Positions 48,864 to 58,397 are shown, counted from the first letter of the stretch. The stretch: 64,000 nt of DNA from Umezawaea beigongshangensis (GCF_016464305.1 NZ_JAEIOJ010000002.1:124001-188000); one strand, 5' to 3'. A program made the numbers and translations. The notes: generated from the letters alone by a model not told the origin.

Positions 48864-49739
48864 ATGACGTTCACGCTGGAGCAACTTCGCGGGTTCGTCG
48901 CGGTGGCCGACGAACTGCACTTCGGGCGTGCCGCGGCCCGGTTGACGATGACCCAGCCACCGCTGAGCCGGCAGATCCAGAAGCTCGAACGGGCGGTGGG
49001 CGCGCAGCTCCTGCTCCGGGACAACCGGCGGGTCGCCCTCACCGCCGCGGGTCAGGTGTTCCTGGTGCAGGCGCGGCGGCTGCTGCGGCTGGCCGAGACC
49101 GCGCCCGAGCAGGCCAGGCGGGTGTCGTCGGGCTCCAGCGGCCTGCTCCGCGTCGGGTTCACCGCCGCTTCGGCCTGCGGCGTGCTGGGGTCCCTGCTCA
49201 ACCGGCTGTCCGAGGAGCTGCCCGACCTCGACGTGGACCTCGCCGAGATGGTGACCCGCGAGCAGGTCGCCGGGCTGCTCGACGAGGAGGTCGACCTGGG
49301 GTTGGCGCGGCCCCCGTTCGACCACGCCACCTTCGGCTCGCGCCTGCTGCACCGGGAGGCGCTGCTGATCGCCGCGCCCGAGGGCCACCACCTGCTGGGC
49401 GGGGGTCCGGTGACGGCCGCCGAGGTGGCCGCCGAGCCGGTGGTGATGCACTCGCCGACCAGGGCGCGCTACTTCTACGACCTCGTGGTCGGCACGGTGC
49501 CGATCGCGCCGGAGAACACCGTGCACACGGTCGGCCAGGTGCTCACGATGCTGTGGCTGGTGGCGGCGGGCCGGGGCATCGCGTTCGTGCCGGAGTCCGC
49601 GTCGCGGATGTCCGTCGACGGTGTCGGCTTCGTGCCGCTGGCCACCGCCGTGCCCGAGCCGGTGGAGCTGCACCTGCTGTGGCTGCGCGAGTCGACCAAC
49701 CCGGCGCTGTGGCGTGCGCTGGGCGCGCTGGAGGACTGA
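48864..49739 (+). CDS. LysR-family regulator of the aldarate catabolic operon
   Basis: Activator of 291 residues. The N-terminal winged HTH is TLEQLRGFVAVADELHFGRA then RLTMTQPPLSRQIQKLER, and the C-terminal part is a periplasmic-binding-like effector domain (LLRVGFTAASACGVLGSLL, DLGLARPPFD, PVVMHSPTRARYFYDLV, AAGRGIAFVPES). It is co-directional with the glucarate/galactarate genes, 144 bp upstream of the first, not divergent as is usual for LysR genes. The effector is probably glucarate, galactarate or a pathway intermediate, inferred from context. Confidence 0.9.
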   Translation: MTFTLEQLRGFVAVADELHFGRAAARLTMTQPPLSRQIQKLERAVGAQLLLRDNRRVALTAAGQVFLVQARRLLRLAETAPEQARRVSSGSSGLLRVGFTAASACGVLGSLLNRLSEELPDLDVDLAEMVTREQVAGLLDEEVDLGLARPPFDHATFGSRLLHREALLIAAPEGHHLLGGGPVTAAEVAAEPVVMHSPTRARYFYDLVVGTVPIAPENTVHTVGQVLTMLWLVAAGRGIAFVPESASRMSVDGVGFVPLATAVPEPVELHLLWLRESTNPALWRALGALED

Positions 49740-49786
49740 TCGCGCCGGGCGATGCCGTCGTGGTATCGAACAATGCGCACTAGCAC

Positions 49787-49817
49787 TTGGACAGGCATCG
49801 CGAGGTGTTCTTACGGT
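49787..49817 (+). promoter_or_regulatory. Putative promoter of the aldarate operon
   Basis: TTGGAC (49787-49792) and TACGGT (49812-49817) with a 19-bp spacer, longer than ideal, as is common at activator-dependent promoters. Upstream GGTATCGAACAATGCGCACT (49762-49781) could hold a LysR T-N11-A site. Confidence 0.4.
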
Positions 49818-49883
49818 GACGGCGACCTCCCGCCCCGCGGCACCGGCCGCGGCGCGTCCCCGCTGGAGCAAGGACACCGAGCC

Positions 49884-50798
49884 GTGACCCCGATGCCCCC
49901 CGACGTCCTCGCGAGCCGCCTCGAATCCGGTCTGCTGTCCTTCCCGGTGACCCACTTCGACGACGCGCTGGAGTTCGACGAGACCCGCTACCGCGAGCAC
50001 CTGGCCTGGCAGGCCGGGTTCGACGTGGCCGGGCTGTTCGCCGCCGGCGGCACCGGCGAGGGCTTCTCGCTGACCCCGGCCGAGGTCGACCGGGTGGTCC
50101 GGGTCGCCGTCGACGAGGTGGGCGGCGTCGTGCCGGTCGTCGCCCCGGCCACCGGGTCCACCGCGACGTCCTCGGCCCAGGCCGCGGCAGCCGAGGAGGC
50201 GGGCGCCTCCGGCGTGCTGCTGTTCCCGCCCTACCTCACCGAGGCCAGCCAGCGGGGTCTGGTCGAGCACATCAGCGCGGTGTGCCGGTCCACCGAGCTG
50301 GGTGTCGTGGTCTACAGCCGGGCCAACGCCGTGCTGTCCGACGACACCGTCGTGGAGATCGCCGAGCGCAACCCCAACCTGATCGGCCTCAAGGACGGCG
50401 TGGGCGACGTCGAGCAGATGACGCGCACCTGCGCCAAGGTCGGCGACCGGCTGATCTGCATCGGCGGGCTGCCCACCGCGGAGACGTTCGCGCTGCCCCT
50501 GCTCCAGCTCGGCGTGAGCACCTACTCCTCGGCGCTGTTCAACTTCCTGCCCGAGTTCGCACTGCGGTTCTACGCGGCGGTGCGCGCGCAGGACCGCGCC
50601 GCGGTCCACGGGATGCTCAGGGACTTCGTCATCCCCTACCTCGACATCCGCGACCGCTCCCGCGGCTACGCGGTGTCCGTCGTCAAGGCCGGGCTGACCG
50701 CGGTGGGCCGCGACGGCGGCCGGGTGCGCCCGCCGCTGACCGACCTCACCGCCGACGAGCTGGCTCAGCTGACCACACTGGTGCAGAAGGTCTCCTGA
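49884..50798 (+). CDS. kdgD: 5-dehydro-4-deoxyglucarate dehydratase
   Basis: Aldolase-class I (DapA/NAL superfamily) enzyme of 304 residues. It converts 5-dehydro-4-deoxy-D-glucarate to 2-oxoglutarate semialdehyde with loss of water and CO2. The barrel marks are [22 protein letters not shown] in outline, [13 protein letters not shown] (the T-G-E-G variant of the family), the Tyr in [10 protein letters not shown] and the Schiff-base Lys in [18 protein letters not shown] 49884 has AAGGA upstream; ATG 49893 is 3 codons in. It is the first gene of the operon and supplies the substrate of the dehydrogenase at its end. Confidence 0.93.
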   Translation: MTPMPPDVLASRLESGLLSFPVTHFDDALEFDETRYREHLAWQAGFDVAGLFAAGGTGEGFSLTPAEVDRVVRVAVDEVGGVVPVVAPATGSTATSSAQAAAAEEAGASGVLLFPPYLTEASQRGLVEHISAVCRSTELGVVVYSRANAVLSDDTVVEIAERNPNLIGLKDGVGDVEQMTRTCAKVGDRLICIGGLPTAETFALPLLQLGVSTYSSALFNFLPEFALRFYAAVRAQDRAAVHGMLRDFVIPYLDIRDRSRGYAVSVVKAGLTAVGRDGGRVRPPLTDLTADELAQLTTLVQKVS

Positions 50799-50826
50799 CC
50801 GTGCCCCACGACCCGGAAGGACCGCG

Positions 50827-52158
50827 ATGACCGGCCGCTCCCCCACCGTGGCGCGCGTCGAGGTGGTGCCCGTCGCCGGGCGCGACAGCATGCTGCTCAA
50901 CCTCAGCGGCGCGCACGGCCCGTTCTTCACCCGCAACGTCGCGATCGTGACCGACGGCGAGGGCCGCACCGGCGTCGGCGAGGTGCCCGGCGGCGAGGCG
51001 ATCCGGCGCACCGTGCAGGACGCTGGCGCGCTGCTGCTCGGGCAGCCCGTGGCCCGGTTCGCCACCCTGCTGCGCTCGGTCGCGGCGACCTTCGCCGACC
51101 GCGACGCCGGTGGCCGCGGCACGCAGACGTTCGACCTGCGCACCACCGTGCACGCGGTGACCGCGCTGGAGTCGGCGCTGCTGGACCTGCTGGGTCAGCA
51201 CCTGGGCGTGCCGGTGGCCGAGCTGCTCGGCGACGGGCAGCAGCGCGACTCGGTGCCGGTGCTGGGCTACCTCTTCTACGTGGGCGACCGGCGGGCCACC
51301 GACCTGCCCTACGCGGCCGAGCAGGACCCGGCCGACGACTGGGAGCGGCTGCGCCGGGAGCCCGCGCTCACGCCGGAGGCGGTGGTCGCGCTGGCCGAGG
51401 CGGCGCACGCGCGCTACGGCTTCGCCGACTTCAAGCTCAAGGGCGGTGTGCTCCCGTCCACCGAGGAGGCCGCGGCGGTGCGCGCGCTGGCCGCGCGGTT
51501 CCCCGAGGCCCGCGTCACGCTCGACCCCAACGGGGCGTGGTCGCTGGCCGAGGCCGTCGAGGTGTGCCGGGACCTGCGCGGGGTGCTGGCCTACGCCGAG
51601 GACCCGGTCGGGGCCGAGGGCGGCTTCTCCGGCCGCGAGGTGATGGCCGAGTTCCGCCGGGCCACCGGTCTGCCCACCGCCACCAACATGATCGCCACGG
51701 ACTGGCGGCAGATGGCGCACGCCGTCCGCTCGGCGGCCGTGGACGTCCCGCTGGCCGACCCGCACTTCTGGACGATGCGCGGCTCGGTCCGGGTCGCGCA
51801 GCTGTGCGCGGACTTCGGCCTGACGTGGGGTTCGCACTCCAACAACCACTTCGACATCTCGCTGGCGATGTTCACCCAGGTCGGCGCCGCCGCACCGGGG
51901 AAGATCACCGCACTGGACACGCACTGGATCTGGCAGGACGGCCAGGCGCTCACCCGCGATCCGCTGGTGATCCGCGACGGGGCGATCACCGTGCCGACCG
52001 CGCCCGGCCTGGGCGTGGAACTGGACCGCGACGCCCTGGCCGCCGCGCACGAGCTGTACCTGGAGCACGGGCTCGGCGCGCGCGACGACGCCGTGGCGAT
52101 GCGGTACCTCGTGCCCGGCTGGCAGTTCGACGCCAAGAAGCCCTGCCTGGTCCGCTGA
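50827..52158 (+). CDS. gudD: D-glucarate dehydratase
   Basis: Enolase-superfamily dehydratase of 443 residues that removes water from D-glucarate to give 5-dehydro-4-deoxyglucarate. The capping domain starts [28 protein letters not shown] in outline. The barrel has the K-x-K base in ADFKLKGGV, metal ligands in TLDPNGAW and [20 protein letters not shown], and the His base in [14 protein letters not shown]. The length and the [10 protein letters not shown] loop are characteristic of GudD rather than other superfamily members. ATG 50827 follows GGAAGGACCG, 28 bp after kdgD. Confidence 0.94.
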   Translation: MTGRSPTVARVEVVPVAGRDSMLLNLSGAHGPFFTRNVAIVTDGEGRTGVGEVPGGEAIRRTVQDAGALLLGQPVARFATLLRSVAATFADRDAGGRGTQTFDLRTTVHAVTALESALLDLLGQHLGVPVAELLGDGQQRDSVPVLGYLFYVGDRRATDLPYAAEQDPADDWERLRREPALTPEAVVALAEAAHARYGFADFKLKGGVLPSTEEAAAVRALAARFPEARVTLDPNGAWSLAEAVEVCRDLRGVLAYAEDPVGAEGGFSGREVMAEFRRATGLPTATNMIATDWRQMAHAVRSAAVDVPLADPHFWTMRGSVRVAQLCADFGLTWGSHSNNHFDISLAMFTQVGAAAPGKITALDTHWIWQDGQALTRDPLVIRDGAITVPTAPGLGVELDRDALAAAHELYLEHGLGARDDAVAMRYLVPGWQFDAKKPCLVR

Positions 52159-52186
52159 TCGCGCCCGCCTCCGACGAAGGAGCCCC

Positions 52187-53323
52187 GTGACCGCCGTGCT
52201 CGACCGCATCGCCTCGGTGACCCTGTCCTCGGTGACCCTCCCGCTGCCATCGGGCATCAGCGACGCCAAGGTCCTCACCGGACGCCAGCGACCGATGACC
52301 GAGATCGCCCTCCTGTTCGCCGAGATCCGCACCGAGGCCGGGCTGGAGGGCGTCGGCTTCAGCTACTCCAAGCGCGCGGGCGGTCCCGCGCAGTTCGCCC
52401 ACGCCCGCGAGGTCGCCCCCGACCTGATCGGCGAGGACCCCAGCGACATCGGCCGGCTGTGGACCAAGCTGGTGTGGGCGGGCGCCTCGGTGGGCCGCAG
52501 CGGCGCGTCCACGCAGGCGCTGGCCGCGTTCGACGTGGCCCTGTGGGACCTCAAGGCCAAGCGGGCGGGCCTGCCGCTGGCCAAGCTGCTGGGCGCGCAC
52601 CGGGACTCGGTGCGCTGCTACGACACCTCCGGCGGCTTCCTGCACGAGTCGATCGAGCAGGTCGAGGACAACGCCACCCGCGCGCTGGAGTCCGGCGTCG
52701 GCGGCGTCAAGATCAAGGTCGGCCAGCCCGACCGGGCCGAGGACCTGCGCCGCGTGGCCGCCGTGCGCGAGCACGTCGGCGACGCCGTGCCGCTGATGGT
52801 CGACGCCAACCAGCAGTGGGACCGGCCCACCGCGATGCGGGTCAGCCGGGCGCTGGAGCAGTTCGACCTGGTCTGGATCGAGGAACCCCTCGACGCCCAC
52901 GACGCCGAGGGCCACGCCGAGCTGGCGCGGTCGCTGGACACCGCCGTCGCCACCGGTGAGATGCTGACCAGCGTCGCCGAGCACCACGAGCTGATCCGCC
53001 GCGGCGCGGTGGACGTCCTGCAACCCGACGCGCCGCGCATCGGCGGCATCACCCAGTTCCTCAAGCTCGCCGCCCTGGCCGAGCACCACAACCTCCAGAT
53101 CGCGCCGCACTTCGCGATGGAGATCCACGTGCACCTGGCCGCCGCCTACCCGATCGAGCCCTGGGTGGAGCACTTCGACTGGCTGCACCCGCTGTTCGAG
53201 GAGCGCCTGGAGATCGCGGGCGGGCGGATGCACCTGTCCGACCGCCCCGGCCTGGGCATCACGCTGAGCGAGCAGGCCCGCGCGTGGACCGTCGCAGGTG
53301 TCACCGTCGACAAGCCCTTCTGA
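52187..53323 (+). CDS. L-talarate/galactarate dehydratase (enolase superfamily)
   Basis: 378-residue enolase-superfamily enzyme in the mandelate-racemase group. It has K-x-K in GVKIKVGQ, metal ligands in MVDANQQWD, WIEEPLDAHD and ATGEMLTSV, and the His of the Asp/His dyad in IAPHFAMEIHVHLAAAYP. The N-terminal SDAKVLTGRQRPMTEIALLF and GFSYSKRAGG match L-talarate/galactarate dehydratases. It would let the operon accept galactarate and join the same 5-dehydro-4-deoxyglucarate pool as GudD. GTG 52187 has CGAAGGAG 6 nt upstream. Galactarate specificity is inferred from sequence style and context. Confidence 0.86.
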   Translation: MTAVLDRIASVTLSSVTLPLPSGISDAKVLTGRQRPMTEIALLFAEIRTEAGLEGVGFSYSKRAGGPAQFAHAREVAPDLIGEDPSDIGRLWTKLVWAGASVGRSGASTQALAAFDVALWDLKAKRAGLPLAKLLGAHRDSVRCYDTSGGFLHESIEQVEDNATRALESGVGGVKIKVGQPDRAEDLRRVAAVREHVGDAVPLMVDANQQWDRPTAMRVSRALEQFDLVWIEEPLDAHDAEGHAELARSLDTAVATGEMLTSVAEHHELIRRGAVDVLQPDAPRIGGITQFLKLAALAEHHNLQIAPHFAMEIHVHLAAAYPIEPWVEHFDWLHPLFEERLEIAGGRMHLSDRPGLGITLSEQARAWTVAGVTVDKPF

Positions 53324-53347
53324 CCGTCGCAAGTGGAGGAGATCCCC

Positions 53348-54862
53348 GTGACCGATGTCGTGAGCACCGACCCCAGGACGGGCCGGGCCGTCGAGGTCGT
53401 GGCGCAGGAGACCACGCCGGAGGAGGTGGCCCGGCTGTGCGGGGCTGCGCTGGCCGCCGCCCCCGCGCTGGACCGCCTGGGCCGCGACGGCCGAGCCCGG
53501 CTGCTGCGCGCGCTGGCCGACGCGCTGGAGGCGCGGCGCGAGGACGTCGTCGCGACCGCCGACCGGGAGACCGGGCTCGGCCCGGCCCGGCTCGACGGCG
53601 AGCTGACCCGCACCACCTACCAGCTGCGGCTGTTCGCCGAGGTACTGGACGAGGGCGGCTACCTCGAAGCGGCGGTCGACCACGCGGGCGACACGCCGAT
53701 GGGCCCGCGCCCCGACCTGCGCCGGATGCTGGTCCCGCTGGGCCCGGTGGCGGTGTTCGGGGCGAGCAACTTCCCGCTGGCGTTCTCCGTGCCCGGTGGC
53801 GACACCGCGTCCGCGCTGGCGGCGGGCTGCCCGGTCGTGGTCAAGGCGCACGGTTCGCACCCGGCCACCTCGCAGCTGTGCTTCGACGTGCTCGACGCGG
53901 CGGCGCGGGAGGCGGGCGCACCGGAGGGCACGTTCGGGATCGTGCACGGACTTCAGGCCGGTGCGGCCCTCGTCGCGCACCCGGCGATCCGCGCGGTGGG
54001 CTTCACCGGCTCGGTCGGCGGCGGCCGGGCGCTGCTGAGGATCATCGAGCAGCGGCCGGACCCCGTGCCGTTCTACGGCGAGCTGAGCAGCCTCAACCCG
54101 GTCGTCGTCACGCCCGGTGCGGCGGGCGAGCGGGGCGAGCGGATCGGCCGCGAACTGGTGGGCTCGTTCACCCTGGGCGCCGGTCAGTTCTGCACCAAGC
54201 CCGGCCTGGTCCTGGTGCCGGTCGGCGACGACGGCGACGGCGTGGTCGGCGCCATGACCGAGGCGGTCCGGAGCAGCGGCGCGCAGGTCCTGCTCAACGA
54301 GGGCATCGCCGACTCCTTCGAGCGCGTCTCCGGCGGCCTGGCCGGTGCGCCGGGCGTCGAGGTGCTGGCCCGCGGCACCGGCGACGACGGCGACGGCTTC
54401 ACCGCCGCGCCGCTGCTGCTGTCGACCTCCGCGGCGGACCTGCCGGCCGAGGTGACCGAGGAGTGCTTCGGCCCGGTGACGGTGGTGGCCCGCTACGACG
54501 GGCAGGACGAGCTGCTGACGGCGCTGACGGACATGCCGTCGTCGCTGACGGCCACCGTGCTGCGGGCCGAGGGGGAGACGGAACTGCCGCTGACGATCTC
54601 CGAGCGGCTGCGTCCCCTGGCCGGTCGGCTGGTCTACGACGCCTACCCCACCGGGGTGGCCGTGTCGTGGGCGCAGCACCACGGCGGCCCGTGGCCGTCG
54701 ACCAACTCCCAGCACACCTCGGTCGGCACCACGGCGATCCGCCGGTTCCTGCGACCGGTGACCTGGCAGGGAGCGCCGCGCGAGGTCCTGCCGCTGGAGC
54801 TGACCGACGACTTCACCGGCGTCCCGCGCCGCGTCGACGGCGTGCTGGAGCTGCCCCGGTGA
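53348..54862 (+). CDS. 2,5-dioxovalerate (2-oxoglutarate semialdehyde) dehydrogenase
   Basis: NAD(P)-dependent aldehyde dehydrogenase of 504 residues, oxidising 2-oxoglutarate semialdehyde to 2-oxoglutarate, the last step of the pathway. Marks are GPVAVFGASNFPLAFSVPGGD, the cofactor-side VVVKAHGSHP, VGFTGSVGGG, the catalytic Glu region FYGELSSLNPVVV, the catalytic Cys in GAGQFCTKPG and ECFGPVTVV. GTG 53348 is chosen because the upstream in-frame GTG at 53333 is itself part of the ribosome site (GTGGAGGAG). No transporter gene follows; the operon seems to end here. Confidence 0.92.
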   Translation: MTDVVSTDPRTGRAVEVVAQETTPEEVARLCGAALAAAPALDRLGRDGRARLLRALADALEARREDVVATADRETGLGPARLDGELTRTTYQLRLFAEVLDEGGYLEAAVDHAGDTPMGPRPDLRRMLVPLGPVAVFGASNFPLAFSVPGGDTASALAAGCPVVVKAHGSHPATSQLCFDVLDAAAREAGAPEGTFGIVHGLQAGAALVAHPAIRAVGFTGSVGGGRALLRIIEQRPDPVPFYGELSSLNPVVVTPGAAGERGERIGRELVGSFTLGAGQFCTKPGLVLVPVGDDGDGVVGAMTEAVRSSGAQVLLNEGIADSFERVSGGLAGAPGVEVLARGTGDDGDGFTAAPLLLSTSAADLPAEVTEECFGPVTVVARYDGQDELLTALTDMPSSLTATVLRAEGETELPLTISERLRPLAGRLVYDAYPTGVAVSWAQHHGGPWPSTNSQHTSVGTTAIRRFLRPVTWQGAPREVLPLELTDDFTGVPRRVDGVLELPR

Positions 54863-55277
54863 GTGTCGGGACGCGGGTGGTCGCGGCGTGAACGCGGTCC
54901 TGGGCGGGTTCGCCGCCCTGATCGCGGTCATCGGCGTCGACCCGTCTGCGCTGTTCTCGACACCCCGGCACCCCGGCACCCCGGCGAGCGCCGCGTCGGA
55001 GCCGTCGAGGTGCACCTGCCGGACGACACCGCGAGGGTCGTCAACGGCGACGGCGTGCGGGAACGGGTTCACGCGTGACCAGCGCACAGGACCGGCAGCA
55101 CCGGGGCCGCGGCTCGGCTGGCGCGGTGCTCGGCCCCGGCACGGGCGGTCCGGATCGCACGCGGTGTGCCGGTCGTCCGGACAGGACGGGGTGTGGCACG
55201 GTGGGCGAACGGGTACGGACCGGCGGACGGCCGCGGGCGCCTTCGCGGCTTCGCCAGCAGAAGAGGAGTCGTGCGCA
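54863..55277 (+). other. Gap with possible gene debris
   Basis: No intact gene. From GTG 54888 a short frame reads VNAVLGGFAALIAVIGV, like the first helix of an auxin-efflux-type permease, but it is followed at once by non-homologous sequence and three CACCCCGG-type tandem words (54961-54986). In another frame, VGAVEVHLPDDTARVVNGDG ends at TGA 55076-55078 and looks protein-like. Both may be leftovers of deleted genes. The remainder is the leader of the phosphoglucomutase gene. Confidence 0.3.
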
Positions 55278-56033
55278 GTGGAACCGACGAACACCGGCGC
55301 GGTGGGTCTGCCCGAGGGCGTCGAGGTGTGCCTGTTCGACCTCGACGGCGTGCTCACCAGCACAGCCCTGGTGCACCGCGCGGCGTGGAAGAAGACGTTC
55401 GACGGCTTCTTGCGCGAGCGCGACGGCGAGGGGTTCGCCGAGTTCACCGACGCCGACTACGCCCTCTACGTCGACGGCCGGCCGCGCCGTGACGGGGTGC
55501 GGGAGTTCCTGGCCTCGCGGCGGGTCGTCCTGCCCGAGGGCTCGCCGGACGACCCGCCGGACCGCGACACCGTCGCCGGGGTCGGCAACCGCAAGAACGA
55601 GCTGATCCAGCAGGTGCTGCGGGAGGAGGGCGTGACCCCCTACCCCGGTTCGGTGCGCTACCTGCACGCCGTCCGCGACGCCAGGCTGAAGATCGGCGTG
55701 GTGACGTCCTCGGCCAACGGCGAGCAGGTGCTGCGCGCCGCCGGTCTGATGGGCTTCGTGGACGCGCTGGTCGACGGCACGGTGATCGACCGCGACGGGC
55801 TGCGCGGCAAGCCCGCGCCCGACTCCTTCCTGGCGGGTGCGACCGCGCTGGGCGTGGAGCCGTCGCGCGCTGCGGTGTTCGAGGACGCGCTGTCCGGGGT
55901 GCGGGCCGGGCGCGCGGGTGCGTTCGGGCACGTCGTGGGCGTCGACCGGGCGGGGCAGGCCGAGGCGCTGCGCGAGCAGGGTGCCGACGTCGTCGTGGAC
56001 GACCTCGCCGAGCTGCTGGAGGACCGCGCGTGA
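55278..56033 (+). CDS. pgmB: Beta-phosphoglucomutase, HAD superfamily
   Basis: HAD-fold mutase of 251 residues converting beta-glucose-1-phosphate to glucose-6-phosphate. Motif I is CLFDLDGVLTST, with the phospho-acceptor Asp and the acid/base Asp two residues later. The cap has the AAWKKTFDGFL region. Motif II is VVTSSANGEQVLRAAGL, motif III the Lys in LRGKPAPDSFLAGA, and motif IV FEDALSGVRAGRAG. GTG 55278 has AGAGGAG upstream. It overlaps the GH65 gene by 4 bp, a standard pairing in which the phosphorylase makes beta-glucose-1-phosphate for this enzyme. Confidence 0.93.
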   Translation: MEPTNTGAVGLPEGVEVCLFDLDGVLTSTALVHRAAWKKTFDGFLRERDGEGFAEFTDADYALYVDGRPRRDGVREFLASRRVVLPEGSPDDPPDRDTVAGVGNRKNELIQQVLREEGVTPYPGSVRYLHAVRDARLKIGVVTSSANGEQVLRAAGLMGFVDALVDGTVIDRDGLRGKPAPDSFLAGATALGVEPSRAAVFEDALSGVRAGRAGAFGHVVGVDRAGQAEALREQGADVVVDDLAELLEDRA

Positions 56034-58375
56034 GCGAGGGGTACGAGATCGCACCGTGGCAGCTGGCGTGGAACGGGCTCGCGGTCGACCAGTTGCAGCG
56101 CACCGAGTCGACGTTCGCACTGGCCAACGGGCACATCGGCATGCGGGGCACCCTGGAGGAGGGTGAGCCGCGCGGCCTGCCGGGCACCTACCTCAACGGC
56201 TTCTACGAGGAGCACCAGCTCCCCTACGGCGAGGGCGGTTACGGCTACCCCGAGTCGGGGCAGACGATCGTCAACGTCACCGACGGCAAGTTCGTCCGCC
56301 TGCTGGTGGAGGACGAACCGCTGGACGTGCGCTACGGCCGGACGCTGGAGCACCGGCGGGTGCTGGACTTCCGCTCCGGCACGCTGCGCCGCGAGACGGA
56401 GTGGGAGTCGCCCACCGGCAAGCGGATCACCGTGCGGACCGAGCGGCTGGTGTCGTTCACGCAGCGCGCGGTCGCCGCGATCCGCTACGAGGTGCGGGCC
56501 CACGACGACCTCCAGCTCGTGGTGCAGTCCGACCTGCTGGCCAACGAGCCGATCGAGCACGTGGGCGGAGATCCGCGGGTGGCCTCCGCGCTGTCCTCGC
56601 CGCTGGAGGCGGACTTCGCGTGGGCGCAGGGCAAGCGGGCGGTGCTCCAGCACCACACGAAGCGCTCCGGGCTGCGCATGGCCGCCGCGATGGACCACGA
56701 ACTGGCCACACCGGACGGCCTGCGCACCGGCATCCACGCCGAGGGCGACCTGGCGCGCTTCACCGCGGCCGTGGACGTGCCGGCCGGGAAGTCGCTGCAC
56801 CTGGTGAAGTACCTCGGCTACGGCTGGTCGGCGCAGCGCTCGGTGCCCGCGCTGCGCGCCCAGGTCGAGGCGGCGCTGGCCGGGGCGCGGCAGACCGGTT
56901 GGAAGGGGCTGCTGGCCGAGCAGCGGCGGTTCCTCGACGACTTCTGGGAGGTCGCCGACATCGAGATCAGCGGGGACGAAGCGCTCCAGCAGGCGCTGCG
57001 GTTCGCGCTGTTCCACATCGTGCAGGCCGGTGCGCGCGGGGAGAGCCGCGCGATCCCCGGCAAGGGCCTGACGGGACCGGGGTACGACGGGCACGCCTTC
57101 TGGGACACCGAGATGTTCGTCCTGCCGGTGCTGACCTACACGGTGCCCGACGCGGCGCGCGACGCGCTGCGCTGGCGGCACTCCACGCTGGACAAGGCGC
57201 GGCACCGGGCCGAGGTGCTCGGCCAGCGCGGCGCGGCGTTCCCGTGGCGCTCCATCAACGGCGCCGAGTGCTCGGCGTACTGGCCGGCGGGCACGGCGGC
57301 GTTCCACGTCTCCGGGGACGTCTCGCACGCCGTGGCGCAGTACGTCGCGGCGACCGGCGACGCGGAGTTCGAGCGCGAGGCCGGCACGGAGATCCTCGTG
57401 GAGACCGCGCGGCTGTGGACCTCGCTGGGGCACCACGACCAGCACGGCCGCTTCCGCATCGACGGGGTGACCGGGCCGGACGAGTACACGGCGATCGTGG
57501 ACAACAACATCTACACGAACCTGATCGCGCAGCGGAACCTCCTGTCGGCGGTCGACGCCTGCGAGCGGCACGACGACGTGCGCGAGCAGTTGGGGGTGAC
57601 GTCCGAGGAGATGGCCACGTGGCGGCGCTCGGCGGAGGACGTGGTGCTGCCGTTCGACGAACTGCTCCGCGTGCACCAGCAGTCCGAGGGGTTCACCGAG
57701 CACGACGAGTGGGACTTCGAGGGCACACCGGCCGACCAGTACCCGCTGCTGCTGCACCACCCCTACTTCGACCTGTACCGCAAGCAGGTGGTGAAGCAGG
57801 CGGACCTGGTGCTGGCCATGCACGTGCGCGGCGACTGCTTCACCTCCGAGCAGAAGGCCCGCAACTTCGCCTACTACGAGGCGCGGACCGTGCGGGACTC
57901 GTCGTTGTCGGCCGGCACGCAGGCGGTGCTGGCCGCGGAGACCGGACACCTGGACCTGGCGCAGGACTACCTCGTGGAGGCGGCGTTCACCGACCTGCAC
58001 GACCTGCACGGCAACGTGCGCAACGGCCTGCACATGGCGTCGCTGGCCGGCGCCTGGACGGCGGTGGTCGCCGGTCTGGGCGGCATGCGGGACCACGGCG
58101 GGACGCTGAGCTTCGCGCCGCGGCTGCCGTCGTCGCTGGAGAGCCTGACGTTCCGGATGTCCTTCCGGGGCACGAGGTTCTCGGTGGACGTGCGCGCGGG
58201 CCGGGCGACCTACGCGATCGTCTCCGGCGGACCGCTGCACACCTCGCACCACGGCGAGGAGATCGTGGTCTCGCCCGGTGAGGACGTGACCCTGCCGATC
58301 CCCGACGCCCCGAAGCCCGAGCCGGTGCGGCAGCCCGCGGGCCGGGAGCCCAAGCGGTGGGGATCGCACGAATGA
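56030..58375 (+). CDS. GH65 disaccharide phosphorylase (trehalose, maltose or kojibiose)
   Basis: Inverting phosphorylase of 781 residues, cleaving an alpha-glucoside with phosphate to beta-glucose-1-phosphate plus glucose. The N-terminal beta-sandwich (TESTFALANGHIGMRGTLEEG) is followed by an (alpha/alpha)6 barrel with the catalytic Glu485 in DGVTGPDEYTAIVDNN. Phosphate-binding Ser/Gly residues are in DSSLSAGTQAVLAAETGHL. The C-terminal beta domain ends in a charged Pro-rich tail. The exact sugar cannot be read from motifs; trehalose or maltose are the commonest in actinomycetes. GTG 56030 overlaps the pgmB stop. A hairpin covers its stop codon. Confidence 0.92.
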   Translation: MSEGYEIAPWQLAWNGLAVDQLQRTESTFALANGHIGMRGTLEEGEPRGLPGTYLNGFYEEHQLPYGEGGYGYPESGQTIVNVTDGKFVRLLVEDEPLDVRYGRTLEHRRVLDFRSGTLRRETEWESPTGKRITVRTERLVSFTQRAVAAIRYEVRAHDDLQLVVQSDLLANEPIEHVGGDPRVASALSSPLEADFAWAQGKRAVLQHHTKRSGLRMAAAMDHELATPDGLRTGIHAEGDLARFTAAVDVPAGKSLHLVKYLGYGWSAQRSVPALRAQVEAALAGARQTGWKGLLAEQRRFLDDFWEVADIEISGDEALQQALRFALFHIVQAGARGESRAIPGKGLTGPGYDGHAFWDTEMFVLPVLTYTVPDAARDALRWRHSTLDKARHRAEVLGQRGAAFPWRSINGAECSAYWPAGTAAFHVSGDVSHAVAQYVAATGDAEFEREAGTEILVETARLWTSLGHHDQHGRFRIDGVTGPDEYTAIVDNNIYTNLIAQRNLLSAVDACERHDDVREQLGVTSEEMATWRRSAEDVVLPFDELLRVHQQSEGFTEHDEWDFEGTPADQYPLLLHHPYFDLYRKQVVKQADLVLAMHVRGDCFTSEQKARNFAYYEARTVRDSSLSAGTQAVLAAETGHLDLAQDYLVEAAFTDLHDLHGNVRNGLHMASLAGAWTAVVAGLGGMRDHGGTLSFAPRLPSSLESLTFRMSFRGTRFSVDVRAGRATYAIVSGGPLHTSHHGEEIVVSPGEDVTLPIPDAPKPEPVRQPAGREPKRWGSHE

Positions 58376-58397
58376 CGGTTGCCGTCCGGCAGCCGTC
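58374..58397 (+). terminator. Hairpin over the GH65 stop
   Basis: GACGGTTGCCG (58374-58384) and CGGCAGCCGTC (58387-58397) pair with one G-U. The stem begins inside the TGA stop codon. Confidence 0.5.

Noticed and set aside
54960-54986. CACCCCGG repeats as a start of a CRISPR or VNTR array
   Set aside because: Only three short units without spacers. Kept as part of the debris region.
51986-55447. A 1,153-codon minus-strand frame across the aldarate operon
   Set aside because: It lies opposite three genes with intact catalytic motifs, and its composition is that of antisense frames.
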